From: Mycolicibacterium sp. CBMA 247
GTDB lineage: Bacteria; Actinomycetota; Actinomycetes; Mycobacteriales; Mycobacteriaceae
Assembly: GCF_009729095.1 (NCBI RefSeq)
Contig: NZ_VTGX01000001.1
Coordinates: forward strand, 558,001-622,000
Direction: 5' to 3'
DNA length: 64,000 bases
In this document: piece after piece, positions 44,809-53,548 of the stretch
Position numbering within the stretch: the stretch's first letter is position 1
Layout of the letters: each line of letters begins with the position of its first letter
Position numbers and translations under genes: made by a program
The notes under the pieces: model-generated
What the model was told of the DNA's origin: nothing
Seen by the model: only the letters and a program-made list of their open reading frames with translations
Database searches by the model: none

Positions 44809-45993
44809 TCAGGACGCCTTGGGCGCTGAGTAATTCGGCTTGCCCAGGCCGAGCACATGCTGGGCGATCATGTTGCGGAACACCTCGAGAGTGCCGCCGT
44901 AGATACCGACCAGCGGCGCGAAGCGGTACACGTACTCACTGCGGTCATCGGCTCCCCCGTCGGCCCCGATCGGCAGTGCCGCCACTGATCCCGCGATGTC
45001 CATGAGATCCGGTGCGATGTCACGCATGGTCTGCGCCAGCGCCACCCGACCGAAAATACTGGGCGAGGACAGTGCGGCCTCCATCCGAGCCACGCTGCGC
45101 CCCAACCGATACGCGACCGACCCGTCTTCGACGGTACAGTGGCCGCCGGCATCAGGCGTGCCTACCAACGCGGCCACATTGTCGGTGGCCTCGGCCATGA
45201 ATCCGGCCTGATGCATCATGATCGCCACATCGGCCAGACCGTCGTCGGCGGCCGCGACCGCCCCGTGCTCGGCGTCGAGCGGTTCACGTACCACCGTCCA
45301 GCCGCCGTTGACGTCGCCGAGCCGGTAGCGGTCGTCGACCCGTACATCGGAGTAGTAGACGATGTTGGTGCGGTCGCCGTCGACGGTGCGGATGCCCTGG
45401 ATCTCGATGCCGGGCAGGTCCAGCGGCACCAGGAACATGGTGAGGCTCTTGTGTTTCGGCGCCTCTGGATCGGTGTTGGTGATCAGGAAGACGTACTGGC
45501 AGTTGTGCGCACCGGTGGTGAACATCTTGGAGCCGTTGACAACCCACTGATCGCCATCACGCACCGCGCGGGTCTTGCAGGTGGCCACGTCAGAACCGCC
45601 TTCGGGTTCGGTGTAGCCCAGGCACAACCGCACGGTGCCGTCGAACACCCCGCGCAGCACATCTTCACGGATCTCCGGGGAGGCGAACTTCGCGACGGAG
45701 TGGGCCACCATCGCGGTGGTGCCCCACGTCACCCACGGCACCTCGGCGCGGCGCTTCTCCAGCTCCCAGATCCGGCGTCGGACCCGGGTGAAACCACCGT
45801 CGGCCTCGGCCTTCCACTCCTTCTCCAGATATCCGGCGGCGCCAAGGGCCAGGTGCACACCCTCGTCGAAGTTGTCGCCGGTCTCGCGATCGCGCCGGAT
45901 GACATCCTCGGTCACCACCCGGGCCAGAAACTCCCGTACCTCGGTACGGAATGCCTCGTCTTCGGCCGACAGTTCGACTGCTGAGAAATCCAC
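44809..45993 (-). CDS. Acyl-CoA dehydrogenase (FadE), larger subunit-like
   Basis: 394 residues, flavin-dependent. The FAD/substrate loops are LCLGYTEPEGGSDVATCKTRAV and WVVNGSKMFTTGAHNCQYVFLITNT; the C-terminal helix YGGTLEVFRNMIAQHVLGLGKP carries the substrate-side residues. GTG 45993 (MDFSAVELSAED) is preferred to the long frame reaching 46287. Ten bp after the second FadE gene. In actinobacterial sterol catabolism such adjacent pairs form alpha2-beta2 dehydrogenases acting on ring- or branched-chain acyl-CoAs, and that is inferred here. Confidence 0.88.
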   Translation of the reverse strand: MDFSAVELSAEDEAFRTEVREFLARVVTEDVIRRDRETGDNFDEGVHLALGAAGYLEKEWKAEADGGFTRVRRRIWELEKRRAEVPWVTWGTTAMVAHSVAKFASPEIREDVLRGVFDGTVRLCLGYTEPEGGSDVATCKTRAVRDGDQWVVNGSKMFTTGAHNCQYVFLITNTDPEAPKHKSLTMFLVPLDLPGIEIQGIRTVDGDRTNIVYYSDVRVDDRYRLGDVNGGWTVVREPLDAEHGAVAAADDGLADVAIMMHQAGFMAEATDNVAALVGTPDAGGHCTVEDGSVAYRLGRSVARMEAALSSPSIFGRVALAQTMRDIAPDLMDIAGSVAALPIGADGGADDRSEYVYRFAPLVGIYGGTLEVFRNMIAQHVLGLGKPNYSAPKAS

Positions 45994-46003
45994 GCCTGTT
46001 CCC

Positions 46004-47059
46004 CTAAACCTGTGTAACTTCCCGGCTCTCGCGAGCCGCGACGATCTGAGCAATGTGCACTGCGGTGGCCCCCGGATCTCCCCCGGCAAGCGCCCAGCCC
46101 CGGGCCCGTACCAGGTACGCGGTGGCCGCTGCCTCCGCGGACACCCCGAGTCCGCCCTGCACGTGCACCGCCATGGTGGCGGCCTTCGCGGCCTCCTCGG
46201 CCATGAGCACGAATGCCGAGGGCGCCAGTTCCAGCCGCTCATCGGGCTCGTTGTCGAGGAACCATGCCGCCCGACGTGCCAGGCCACGCCCGCTCTGGAC
46301 GGTGATCGCGATATTGGCCAGCGGATGCGAAATGCCTTGCAGTGTCGAGATCGGCACGCCCAGCGTGTACCGGGACTTGGCGAACTCGGCGGCGATCGTC
46401 ATGGTCTCCTCGACCAGACCGACCAGCGCTGATGCGGTCAACAGACGCCATTCGTCCAGGGCGCGCTGATATTCGGCCAAGGCGTCGGCACCGCTGGCCA
46501 GCACGACCCGGGTGTCAGCGGCGGCCGGATCCACCCAGGCCATCGGCAGCTTGCCGATGTTGTCGACGCGGGCCGGGCGCGTGGAGAAACCCAGCTTCAC
46601 AACATCGTCACCGTCGCGGACGACGATGTGATCGGCGATCGACGCGGTCGGGATGAGGCGGGCGCCGGTGGGCGCGACCTGCTGGGGATCGAGCCCGACG
46701 ATCTGGGTGCCCTGCACCACCTCCGGCGAATCCAAGGCTCCGAGCCGGGCCAGCAACCGCGCCGCCACCACATGGTCAATCCACGGCACCGGCGCGAGTG
46801 ACCGCCCGAGTTCCTCTGCCACCAAGGTCAGGTCCACCAGTGTCGCCCCGTCACCGCCGACGGATTCCGGCAGTGACATGGTGGTAGCACCCATGGCGCA
46901 CAACCGTTCCCACAGACTCTTGTCGAAACCTGACGGCTCGGCCGCACGCACGGTTTCGATGTCCGAGTGCGTTTTGAAGAACTGCCGGTACGCGGTCTGC
47001 AGGTCGACGTGGTCCTCGGTCAGGCTGTAATCCAGCCTGCGCAGTTCGTAGCGGTCCAT
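46004..47059 (-). CDS. Acyl-CoA dehydrogenase (FadE), smaller subunit-like
   Basis: 351 residues. The N-terminal helical domain is normal (TAYRQFFKTHSDIETVRA...GFDKSLWERLCAMGATTMSLPESVGGDG); the middle strand domain is short and lacks the classic GSKxFITN loop. The C-terminal domain includes YTLGVPISTLQGISHPLANIAI and HVQGGLGVSAEAAATAYLVRARGWALAGGD. This matches the partner chain of heterotetrameric dehydrogenases. ATG 47059 overlaps the amidohydrolase stop (TGATG). Confidence 0.86.
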   Translation of the reverse strand: MDRYELRRLDYSLTEDHVDLQTAYRQFFKTHSDIETVRAAEPSGFDKSLWERLCAMGATTMSLPESVGGDGATLVDLTLVAEELGRSLAPVPWIDHVVAARLLARLGALDSPEVVQGTQIVGLDPQQVAPTGARLIPTASIADHIVVRDGDDVVKLGFSTRPARVDNIGKLPMAWVDPAAADTRVVLASGADALAEYQRALDEWRLLTASALVGLVEETMTIAAEFAKSRYTLGVPISTLQGISHPLANIAITVQSGRGLARRAAWFLDNEPDERLELAPSAFVLMAEEAAKAATMAVHVQGGLGVSAEAAATAYLVRARGWALAGGDPGATAVHIAQIVAARESREVTQV

Positions 47060-47895
47060 CAGCTCTCCTGATTCTCGCCGAAGAAGAACTCGGCGGCATT
47101 GTTGTAGAGGTAGTTGTCCAGCACGTCGGCCGGCAGATCGAGTGCCAGCGCCTCGGGCACCACGCGTTGCATGCGCAACACCGGGAAATCCGAGGCGAAG
47201 ATGATCTTGTTCTTGCCGCGGGTACGCATGAAATGCAGCAGGGACTCGGGTAACCGCTTGGGTGACCAGGCCGAGGTCATGAGCCTGAGGTTCTGGTACT
47301 TGATCAGCATCCGGATCGCGATGTCCCACCACGGATCTGCGCCGTGGATCATGCACAGCTTCAATTCCGGGAACCGGACACACACCCGGTCGAGGTGGAT
47401 GGGGTTCTGCACCTCACCCGGAATCGGCGGGCCGGGAATCCCTGTGTTGACGCACAACGGCAATTCCAGCTCGGCGCATTTGGTGTAGAGCGGGTAGTAC
47501 ACCGCATCGCTCGGGGGGTACTGCCCGTCTCCCCAGAAGCTGGGTCCGACAACGGTATACGCGACCGGAAGGTCGGCCACGACGGCGGTGAGCTCACGCA
47601 ACGACGGGATGGGCCGCAACAGGTTCACCCCACCCATCGCCAGTGCGAACCGGTCAGGCTGAGCCTCAACGAACTTCCGCGCCGTGACCGACGGTTTCGC
47701 CAGCGAGTCCATCAGGATGGCCTTCTGCACACCGTGGGCGTCCATCTCGTCGAGCAGCTCCGACAGGTCGATGGGGTCGTACATCGACTCCGGGCCCTTG
47801 AAGTAGTCGTCGCGCACCTTCTTCATGAAGGTCGGCTGATTCTCGGTCTCACCGAAATGCACGTTGGCCAGACAGTCAATCACCTTGTGGGTCAT
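47059..47895 (-). CDS. Amidohydrolase, paralogue 3 (short form)
   Basis: 278 residues, amidohydrolase-2 superfamily, shorter than the other three. The first-strand metal motif is weak (VIDCLANVHFGE), the third-strand His is absent in VNTGIPGPP, and MIHGADPWWD and FASDFPVLRMQ supply later ligands. It may be a lower-metal member, like 2-pyrone dicarboxylate lactonase-type enzymes. ATG 47895 follows AAAGG and overlaps the FadD stop by 4 bp. Belongs to the six-gene minus-strand unit led by the crotonase at 51617. Confidence 0.82.
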   Translation of the reverse strand: MTHKVIDCLANVHFGETENQPTFMKKVRDDYFKGPESMYDPIDLSELLDEMDAHGVQKAILMDSLAKPSVTARKFVEAQPDRFALAMGGVNLLRPIPSLRELTAVVADLPVAYTVVGPSFWGDGQYPPSDAVYYPLYTKCAELELPLCVNTGIPGPPIPGEVQNPIHLDRVCVRFPELKLCMIHGADPWWDIAIRMLIKYQNLRLMTSAWSPKRLPESLLHFMRTRGKNKIIFASDFPVLRMQRVVPEALALDLPADVLDNYLYNNAAEFFFGENQES

Positions 47896-49511
47896 GCCCG
47901 TACCTTTCCATCCGACTGCTTGCCCGCGACCAGGCTCTTCGCCCATCGGTAATCAGCCTTGCCGTTGCCGAGTCTGCGGATCTCATCGACGAACAGCACG
48001 TCCTTGGGGAGTTTGAACCGGGCCAGCCGGTTCGCGCAGTGTTCCCGCAGGGCCGCCGCGTCCACCTCACCGCCGCCGACGGAAACGATGGCCACAACTT
48101 CCTCGCCCCAACGCTCGCTGGGGCGGCCCACCGCCAGTGCATCCACCACGTCAGGGTGTGCACGCAGCACCTCTTCGATCTCCTCGACGAACACCTTCTC
48201 GCCACCGGTGTTGACCACCAGCGAATCCCGGCCGAACAAGCGCAGGGTGCCGTCGGACTCCAGCGAGGCGCGGTCACCCGAGACCACCACCCGCTCGCCC
48301 GCCACCTCGGGGAAGGTCTTGGCGGTGGCTTCGGCGTCGTTGAAGTAGCCGAGCGGGATACGGCCGTTACGTGCGACCCAGCCCACCTCGGTGTCACCGC
48401 GATCCAGGAACCGGGAGTAATCGTCGGCGAGTACCAGCCCGCCGGCCCGCAGCTGGAAGGTCTCGGCGGTCGGGGTTTCCCGCTGGGTGTGACCGAACCC
48501 CATGTTGCCGGTCTCCGAGGAACCGAACCCGTTGATGACGGTGATCTGCGGGATGTGTTCCAGCAGTGCGCGTTGATGTTTCGAGTTGGTGGCGGCACCG
48601 CCCGTGCCGATCGCGAACATTGACGACAGATCGTAGGACCGCCGGCCCAGCTCCTCGACTATCGGCCCGGCATACGCGTCACCGACCATCGTCATCAGCC
48701 CGATCTTTTCCCGCTGCGCGGTTTCGAGCACCGTGCGCGGGTCGAACCGAGTCTTGGTGTCGTGCAACACCACGGTCAAACCGGACAGCAGCCCCGAGAA
48801 CGCGGTCCACATCCCGGCGGCATGCATCAACGGCGACACCGCGAACCAGGGCGGGCCCCCGTTGGCCACCTTGTCGTGGATCTCGCTGACCTGATCGTGG
48901 TCGGCGCCGTTCATCGACGACACGTAGATATCACCCTGGCGCCACATGACTCCCTTGGGGCGCCCGGTCGTGCCGCCCGTGCAGACCATCAACAGGTCAT
49001 CTGGCGACGGGGTCACGCCATGATCGGTATTCCCCTGCGCCAACGCATCTTCCAGTGTCACCGAACCGGGCAGCTCGGCACCGCCGCCGTCATCGACGGA
49101 GATCAACACCTCGGCCCGGAGCACGTCGGCGAACTTCACTCCCAGCGAGCGGTGGTAGATCACCGCTCGCGGGTTCAGGTAGGCCAGCAGATCGGCCACC
49201 TCACCCGGCGAGTAGTAGTAGTTGACGTTCACCGGGACCGTGCGCGCCTTGAGACAGCCGATGACCATCTCGGGGTAGAGGTCGTTGTGCATGACGACGG
49301 CGATCACGTCCTGACCGCATTCCCAGCGGTTCAAGTCTCGACGCTCCCGACGCACACCCAGCCCGCGTGAAGCCAGGAAGTTCGCCAGGCGGCGGGTCCG
49401 GTCAGCCCCTTGCGCGAAGGTGGTGCGACGATCGCCGCACACCGTCATCTCCCGGTCGGGTACCGCCTCGGCGATCGCGTCGACAACGGCGCCGATGGTC
49501 CATTCGGCCAT
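47892..49511 (-). CDS. Acyl-CoA synthetase (FadD)
   Basis: 539 residues. The AMP-binding motif is LMVCTGGTTGRPKGVMWR, A5 is GFGSSETG, A7-A8 is GDRASLESDGTLRLFGRDSLVVNTGGEKVFVEEIE, and the catalytic Lys is in LGNGKADYRWAK. A paralogue of the 30460 ligase: N-terminal RRERRDLNRWECGQDV matches TERSELPGHEVGQDL, an insertion not usual in FadD. Both should act on related acids. Between two amidohydrolases, overlapping the downstream one by 4 bp. ATG 49511; the next upstream stop is 9 bp away. Confidence 0.9.
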   Translation of the reverse strand: MAEWTIGAVVDAIAEAVPDREMTVCGDRRTTFAQGADRTRRLANFLASRGLGVRRERRDLNRWECGQDVIAVVMHNDLYPEMVIGCLKARTVPVNVNYYYSPGEVADLLAYLNPRAVIYHRSLGVKFADVLRAEVLISVDDGGGAELPGSVTLEDALAQGNTDHGVTPSPDDLLMVCTGGTTGRPKGVMWRQGDIYVSSMNGADHDQVSEIHDKVANGGPPWFAVSPLMHAAGMWTAFSGLLSGLTVVLHDTKTRFDPRTVLETAQREKIGLMTMVGDAYAGPIVEELGRRSYDLSSMFAIGTGGAATNSKHQRALLEHIPQITVINGFGSSETGNMGFGHTQRETPTAETFQLRAGGLVLADDYSRFLDRGDTEVGWVARNGRIPLGYFNDAEATAKTFPEVAGERVVVSGDRASLESDGTLRLFGRDSLVVNTGGEKVFVEEIEEVLRAHPDVVDALAVGRPSERWGEEVVAIVSVGGGEVDAAALREHCANRLARFKLPKDVLFVDEIRRLGNGKADYRWAKSLVAGKQSDGKVRA

Positions 49512-49519
49512 GTCGGCGG

Positions 49520-50794
49520 CTACGCCGATACGCCGCGGACGCGAGGAGCAGAACTACAAGAGTCGGCGACACCTGGCGCAGTGCGGTTCGGATCACCGAG
49601 GAGAACAAGTGCGTTGTCGCGCATGACCATTCGGGTGTCCTCGGCGCTGAACTCGGGGAACTGCGGGATGTCCGCGGTGAAAGTGGTCGGGTCGGCCAAG
49701 CCCTCGCCGTGCGGCCAGTCCGAGCCGAACAGGATCTTGTCGACGCCGATGGTATCGGCCAGCAGCTTCACGTCGTCCTCGTAGTACGGCGCGATCCACA
49801 CGTTGTTGCGCAGTTGCTCGACCGGATCCTCCTTGAAGTGGTACGGCGAATTGTTGGCGGCCTTCTTCAACCGCTTGATCAGCCGGTAGACGAAGTAGGA
49901 GCCGTTCTCGATGCTCACCACCTTGAGCTTGGGGTGCCGGGTGAACACCTGGTGCACGATCATCGAGGCCATGGTGTCGTGGATGGCCCGGTCGTCGAGC
50001 AGCACGCTGTCCAGCGGATCCCGCTTACCGAAGCCCTCGAACGTCGACTTGCCGCCCCACTGTGCCGAGATCACCAGGTAGCCGCTGTCGGAGAGGTGGA
50101 AGCCCACCGGAACACCGGCCTCGGCCAGCCGCGCCCACACCGGGTCGTGCAGCGGGTCACCGAGTGAGCGTGGCTTGAGGACACCGGGCACCGGAGCCGG
50201 CCGCACCAGCACCATCTTGGCGCCCTTGCCGAGCACGAATTCGACTTCCTCGACGGCCTTTTCGGGGTCCGCGAGCGAGATGATCGGGGCCGAGACGATC
50301 CGGCCGTCAGGCCGATCGAAGCCCCAGTCCTCGTCCAGCCACAGGTTGAAGGCATGTATCGAGGCCATCGTTGCGTCGATGTCGTGCTTGAGCCCCTCCT
50401 CGACGCCGCAGGCGAAGGTCGGCAGCATGAACACCGTCTCCAGGCGCTGCCGGTCCAGCACCTTCAGCCGGGCGTCGCGGTTCTGGTACTCGGGATGTTC
50501 TGACAGTCGGTCGACCCTCATCAGCGAGGCCGGATCCACCCCTTCGGGGATCTCACCGCGGAACAGCAGGTCCAGGCAGCCCGGTTCGATGATCGGGTCG
50601 AATGTGGGGTTGGGAATGAAGTGATTGACCTTCTCCCCCATCATCGCCAGGGTGCGCTTCCCGTCGGCGACCATCTGCACACCGCGGCGTTTGAATTCCT
50701 TGGGCAGGTGCCGGGTGAAGGCGTCCACCGGTTCGTAGTAATGGTTGTCGACGTCGACGGCCAGGTAGGGCAAACGCTCTGGTGTGCCGGTCAT
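49520..50794 (-). CDS. Amidohydrolase, paralogue 4 (full length)
   Basis: 424 residues. The metal motif VDVDNHYYEPVDAF, barrel His in VGFHLSDSGY, IENGSYFVYRL and late Asp in LFGSDWPHGEG are all present. It is the intact counterpart of the 39897 gene, and its C-terminal RMVMRDNALVLLGD shows what that gene has lost. Substrate probably a CoA-released or ring-opened acid. ATG 50794 lies 4 bp after the crotonase stop. Confidence 0.86.
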   Translation of the reverse strand: MTGTPERLPYLAVDVDNHYYEPVDAFTRHLPKEFKRRGVQMVADGKRTLAMMGEKVNHFIPNPTFDPIIEPGCLDLLFRGEIPEGVDPASLMRVDRLSEHPEYQNRDARLKVLDRQRLETVFMLPTFACGVEEGLKHDIDATMASIHAFNLWLDEDWGFDRPDGRIVSAPIISLADPEKAVEEVEFVLGKGAKMVLVRPAPVPGVLKPRSLGDPLHDPVWARLAEAGVPVGFHLSDSGYLVISAQWGGKSTFEGFGKRDPLDSVLLDDRAIHDTMASMIVHQVFTRHPKLKVVSIENGSYFVYRLIKRLKKAANNSPYHFKEDPVEQLRNNVWIAPYYEDDVKLLADTIGVDKILFGSDWPHGEGLADPTTFTADIPQFPEFSAEDTRMVMRDNALVLLGDPNRTAPGVADSCSSAPRVRGVSA

Positions 50795-50798
50795 TTCA

Positions 50799-51617
50799 TC
50801 AACCTTTCAGGGGCGGAAAGCTCGGGGGCCGTTTCTCCAGGAATGCGGTGATGCCCTCAACCAGGTCGGGCCGCACCAACGACTCGTGCATGAGGGTCTC
50901 CGCGCGGGCGCTGACGTCGCGCACGTCGTCGTGGGCGTCGCCGTACAGCTGGCGCTTGATCACCGCCATCGAGGCCGGCGAGCAGTTGCGGGCCAGATCT
51001 TCGGCGTATTCCAGCGCGCGTGGCAACAGATCTTCGGGCGCCACAACCTCTTTCACCAACCCCAGCTGTGCGGCTTCCTCCGCGAAGAACGTCCGGCCGC
51101 TCAGCAGCAGATCCGCCGAGGCACCCCAGCCGGCCAGGCGCGGCAGGATCCAGGTGATGCCGTACTCGCCGATCAGTCCCCGGCGCGGGAAGGCGGTGGC
51201 GAATTTCGCGCCTGCCGCGGCGAACCGGACATCACACATCAGCGCGTGGGTGAGCCCGATGCCCACGCACGCCCCGTTGATCGCGGCGATGATGGGCTTG
51301 CGTAACTCAGTCAGGAAGTGCGGGTGCCGTTCGCCGACGAGCTTGCTGACATCGGTGTCCTCACTGATGCTTTCGCCCAGCGTGGCCATGGTTCCCAGGT
51401 AGGCACCAGCGCAGAAACCTCGGCCCGCCCCGGTCAGCACGATCACACGGGCCGCCGGATCCGCTTCGGCGCGATCGAATGCCGCGTAGACCCCGGCTGA
51501 GATGTCAGCGCCCCACGAGTTCAGCCGGTCGGGCCGGTTGAGGGTGATGACAGCGACGCCGGCGTCCGTCGTCTCGTAGAGGACTGCTTGGTCCGTCGCC
51601 TGCGCTTCGGCGGTCAC
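50799..51617 (-). CDS. Enoyl-CoA hydratase/isomerase (crotonase), unit leader
   Basis: 272 residues. Oxyanion-hole segments GAGRGFCAGAYLG and NGACVGIGLTHALMCDVRFA are in place, and the position of the second glutamate (RRGLIGEYGITWILPRL) keeps Glu. C-terminal helix EGITAFLEKRPPSFPPLKG is standard. GTG 51617 follows GGTGGAGGAAG. First gene of a unit of six (crotonase, amidohydrolase, FadD, amidohydrolase, FadE, FadE). The operator is 30 bp upstream. Confidence 0.87.
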   Translation of the reverse strand: MTAEAQATDQAVLYETTDAGVAVITLNRPDRLNSWGADISAGVYAAFDRAEADPAARVIVLTGAGRGFCAGAYLGTMATLGESISEDTDVSKLVGERHPHFLTELRKPIIAAINGACVGIGLTHALMCDVRFAAAGAKFATAFPRRGLIGEYGITWILPRLAGWGASADLLLSGRTFFAEEAAQLGLVKEVVAPEDLLPRALEYAEDLARNCSPASMAVIKRQLYGDAHDDVRDVSARAETLMHESLVRPDLVEGITAFLEKRPPSFPPLKG

Positions 51618-51647
51618 GCCGCTTCCTCCACCCGTTCAGACATACAT

Positions 51648-51664
51648 ACTGTATACCTATCGGT
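51648..51664. promoter_or_regulatory. 17-bp operator-like site before the six-gene unit
   Basis: ACTGTATACCTATCGGT, 30 bp upstream of the crotonase GTG. Right half keeps T.CGGT. Splits the minus-strand genes into two promoters. Confidence 0.55.
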
Positions 51665-51714
51665 AGTGCATTCCACAAGCCCGGCGTTGGCGTTGCGACC
51701 TGCGCAAAGATGGC

Positions 51715-52722
51715 TCAGGCGTCGATCAAACCGAGCTTTCGATAGGCGGTCTCGATCTGGGTCTTTGCCGCATCCGCCAGCAGCGCCTGGGGCGGACGGG
51801 AATGCGGGTAGTCGCCGATGGGCAGTCCCAGCACCGCGGCCGCGTGTTTGAACGCGCCGGCCCAGTGGGTGAAATAGTCGGCCCGGCCCGGATAACAGGT
51901 GAACCAGGGCCCGATGTCCAGGCTGAATTGGTCCAACCCGGACTCCCGGGCGTAGTCCATCGCCTCGATGAGCCGGTCGGCGTACACCAGGTCCCAGTAC
52001 TCGGTGAAGATGCGGCGCCGGGGAGTCTCGTAGAGATATCCGGCCGTACCCAACTGGGCCGGGCACACGATGCCCTCACGCAGCCAGCCGGCCCGGTACA
52101 CCGTGGTGTCGCATTCCCAGACCGCCAGATACGGCGCCAGTTCATGCAGTCGACGGCTCGCCGCGGGCCGGAAGGCGCCCTCCTTGGTGGCGCATACCGC
52201 CGGGATCGTCTCGGCGATCCGGGCGCTTTCGTCCGGCGTCAGCACATAGCCCGACGACGGCGAGTTGAACATCCCCAGGGCGATGTCGGTGCGATCGGCG
52301 ATGTAGGAGAAGAACCGAAGAACGCCTTCACCCCCGTGCGCCTCCATCATCGGCGTCTGGATGTAGACGATGTCGGCGCCCGCCTGCTGCGCATGCTGTG
52401 TCAGCTCCAGACAGTCCTTGGCCGATGTCGCGGCGGTGCAGGCCTGCACGACGACATCCGGATTTGCCCGGCGGCCTTCCTCGATCGCCACCTCGAGCAG
52501 CTGTTTGCGCTCGGCGAGGGTCAGTGCCCAGAACTCGGCCAAACCGCTGGTACACCACAGCATCTGGTGGCCCAGGTCGGCGACGCAGTAGCGCACCAGG
52601 TGCCGGTAGGCGTCCCAGTCGATGTCGTCGCCGTCGGTTCCGCAGAACGGGGTGTAGAGCGAGTCACCGATTCCGCGTAGCGCACCGCGGGCCCATTCCC
52701 GCGCTTCACCGGCTGTCGCCAT
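51715..52722 (-). CDS. DHDPS/NAL-superfamily aldolase-like protein
   Basis: 335-residue TIM barrel of the dihydrodipicolinate synthase group. The Schiff-base lysine is in IPAVCATKEGAF. The Tyr that usually precedes N in the YNxP loop is Phe here (MFNSPSSGYVLTP). N-terminal GIGDSLYTPFCGTDGDDIDWDAYRHLVRY is normal. Members cleave or condense pyruvate-containing aldols (hydratase-aldolases of aromatic pathways belong here), so a retro-aldol step fits. Longer than true DHDPS by about 35 residues. It is 24 bp after the SDR gene. Confidence 0.82.
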   Translation of the reverse strand: MATAGEAREWARGALRGIGDSLYTPFCGTDGDDIDWDAYRHLVRYCVADLGHQMLWCTSGLAEFWALTLAERKQLLEVAIEEGRRANPDVVVQACTAATSAKDCLELTQHAQQAGADIVYIQTPMMEAHGGEGVLRFFSYIADRTDIALGMFNSPSSGYVLTPDESARIAETIPAVCATKEGAFRPAASRRLHELAPYLAVWECDTTVYRAGWLREGIVCPAQLGTAGYLYETPRRRIFTEYWDLVYADRLIEAMDYARESGLDQFSLDIGPWFTCYPGRADYFTHWAGAFKHAAAVLGLPIGDYPHSRPPQALLADAAKTQIETAYRKLGLIDA

Positions 52723-52746
52723 ACTGCACCCCTTCTCCGATGGAGG

Positions 52747-53541
52747 CTAGATAAAGTCGCTGCCACCGTCCACGTTGACGTTGGCCCCGGTCATGTACGA
52801 GTTGCGCTTGGACGCCAAAAATGCTGCGACGGGCCCAATTTCGCCGGGGAGTCCGGCTCGCGGCAGGTGGGCGGGATGGCCGAAATGCTCGTCGATGGCA
52901 GCCATCAACGCATACGGGTCGTCTCCGTCGACGCCGACCGTGTCGGCCCAGCCCCGCAGTGCCTCCGACGAGATGCTGCCCGGGGACACCACATTGACCA
53001 TGATCTCGTCCTTGGCCAACAACAGCGACAGATTCTTCGACACACTGTTCACCGCCGCCTTGGCCGCGGTGTAGGCGGGCAACCGCGTGCTCTGCCGTTG
53101 CGTGGAATGGGCCGAGAAGTTGACGATGCGTGCCCATTCGGCGTTGCGCAGCAGCGGCAGTGCCGCCCGCACGCAGCGCACCATGCCCATCAGGCCGGCG
53201 TCGAACGCCTCCTGCCACTGTTCGTCGGTCAACTCCTCGAAGTTGCCCGCAGCACCCGGGCCGACCGTGTTGATCAATGCGTTGAGCTCACCCCAGCGCT
53301 CGCCCACCTCGGCGAAGGCCCGCTCGACCTGGGAGCTGTCCGAGGTGTCGGCGACGATGCCCACTGCCTCCGGAGATCCCAGGCGGGTCAACTCCGTTGC
53401 GGCGGCGTCGAGTACGTCCCTGGAACGCCCGACGATCGCGATTCTTGCCCCGTCCTCGGCCAGGCATTGCGCCGTCGCGAAGCCCATCCCACGGCCACCG
53501 CCGACGACGACGGTGGCCACACCTGCAAATCCGAGATCCAT
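52747..53541 (-). CDS. Short-chain dehydrogenase/reductase
   Basis: 264 residues. Rossmann motif VVVGGGRGMGFATAQCL, NTVGPG in place of the usual NNAG, catalytic Ser in NFSAHSTQRQ and YTAAKAAVNSVSK; C-terminal MTGANVNVDGGSDFI. The phosphate-binding region has Arg-Ser-Arg after strand 2 (IVGRSRD), typical of NADP preference. Between the crotonase 53549 (7-bp gap) and the aldolase 51715, transcribed together. ATG 53541. Confidence 0.88.
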   Translation of the reverse strand: MDLGFAGVATVVVGGGRGMGFATAQCLAEDGARIAIVGRSRDVLDAAATELTRLGSPEAVGIVADTSDSSQVERAFAEVGERWGELNALINTVGPGAAGNFEELTDEQWQEAFDAGLMGMVRCVRAALPLLRNAEWARIVNFSAHSTQRQSTRLPAYTAAKAAVNSVSKNLSLLLAKDEIMVNVVSPGSISSEALRGWADTVGVDGDDPYALMAAIDEHFGHPAHLPRAGLPGEIGPVAAFLASKRNSYMTGANVNVDGGSDFI

Positions 53542-53548
53542 CGGATTC

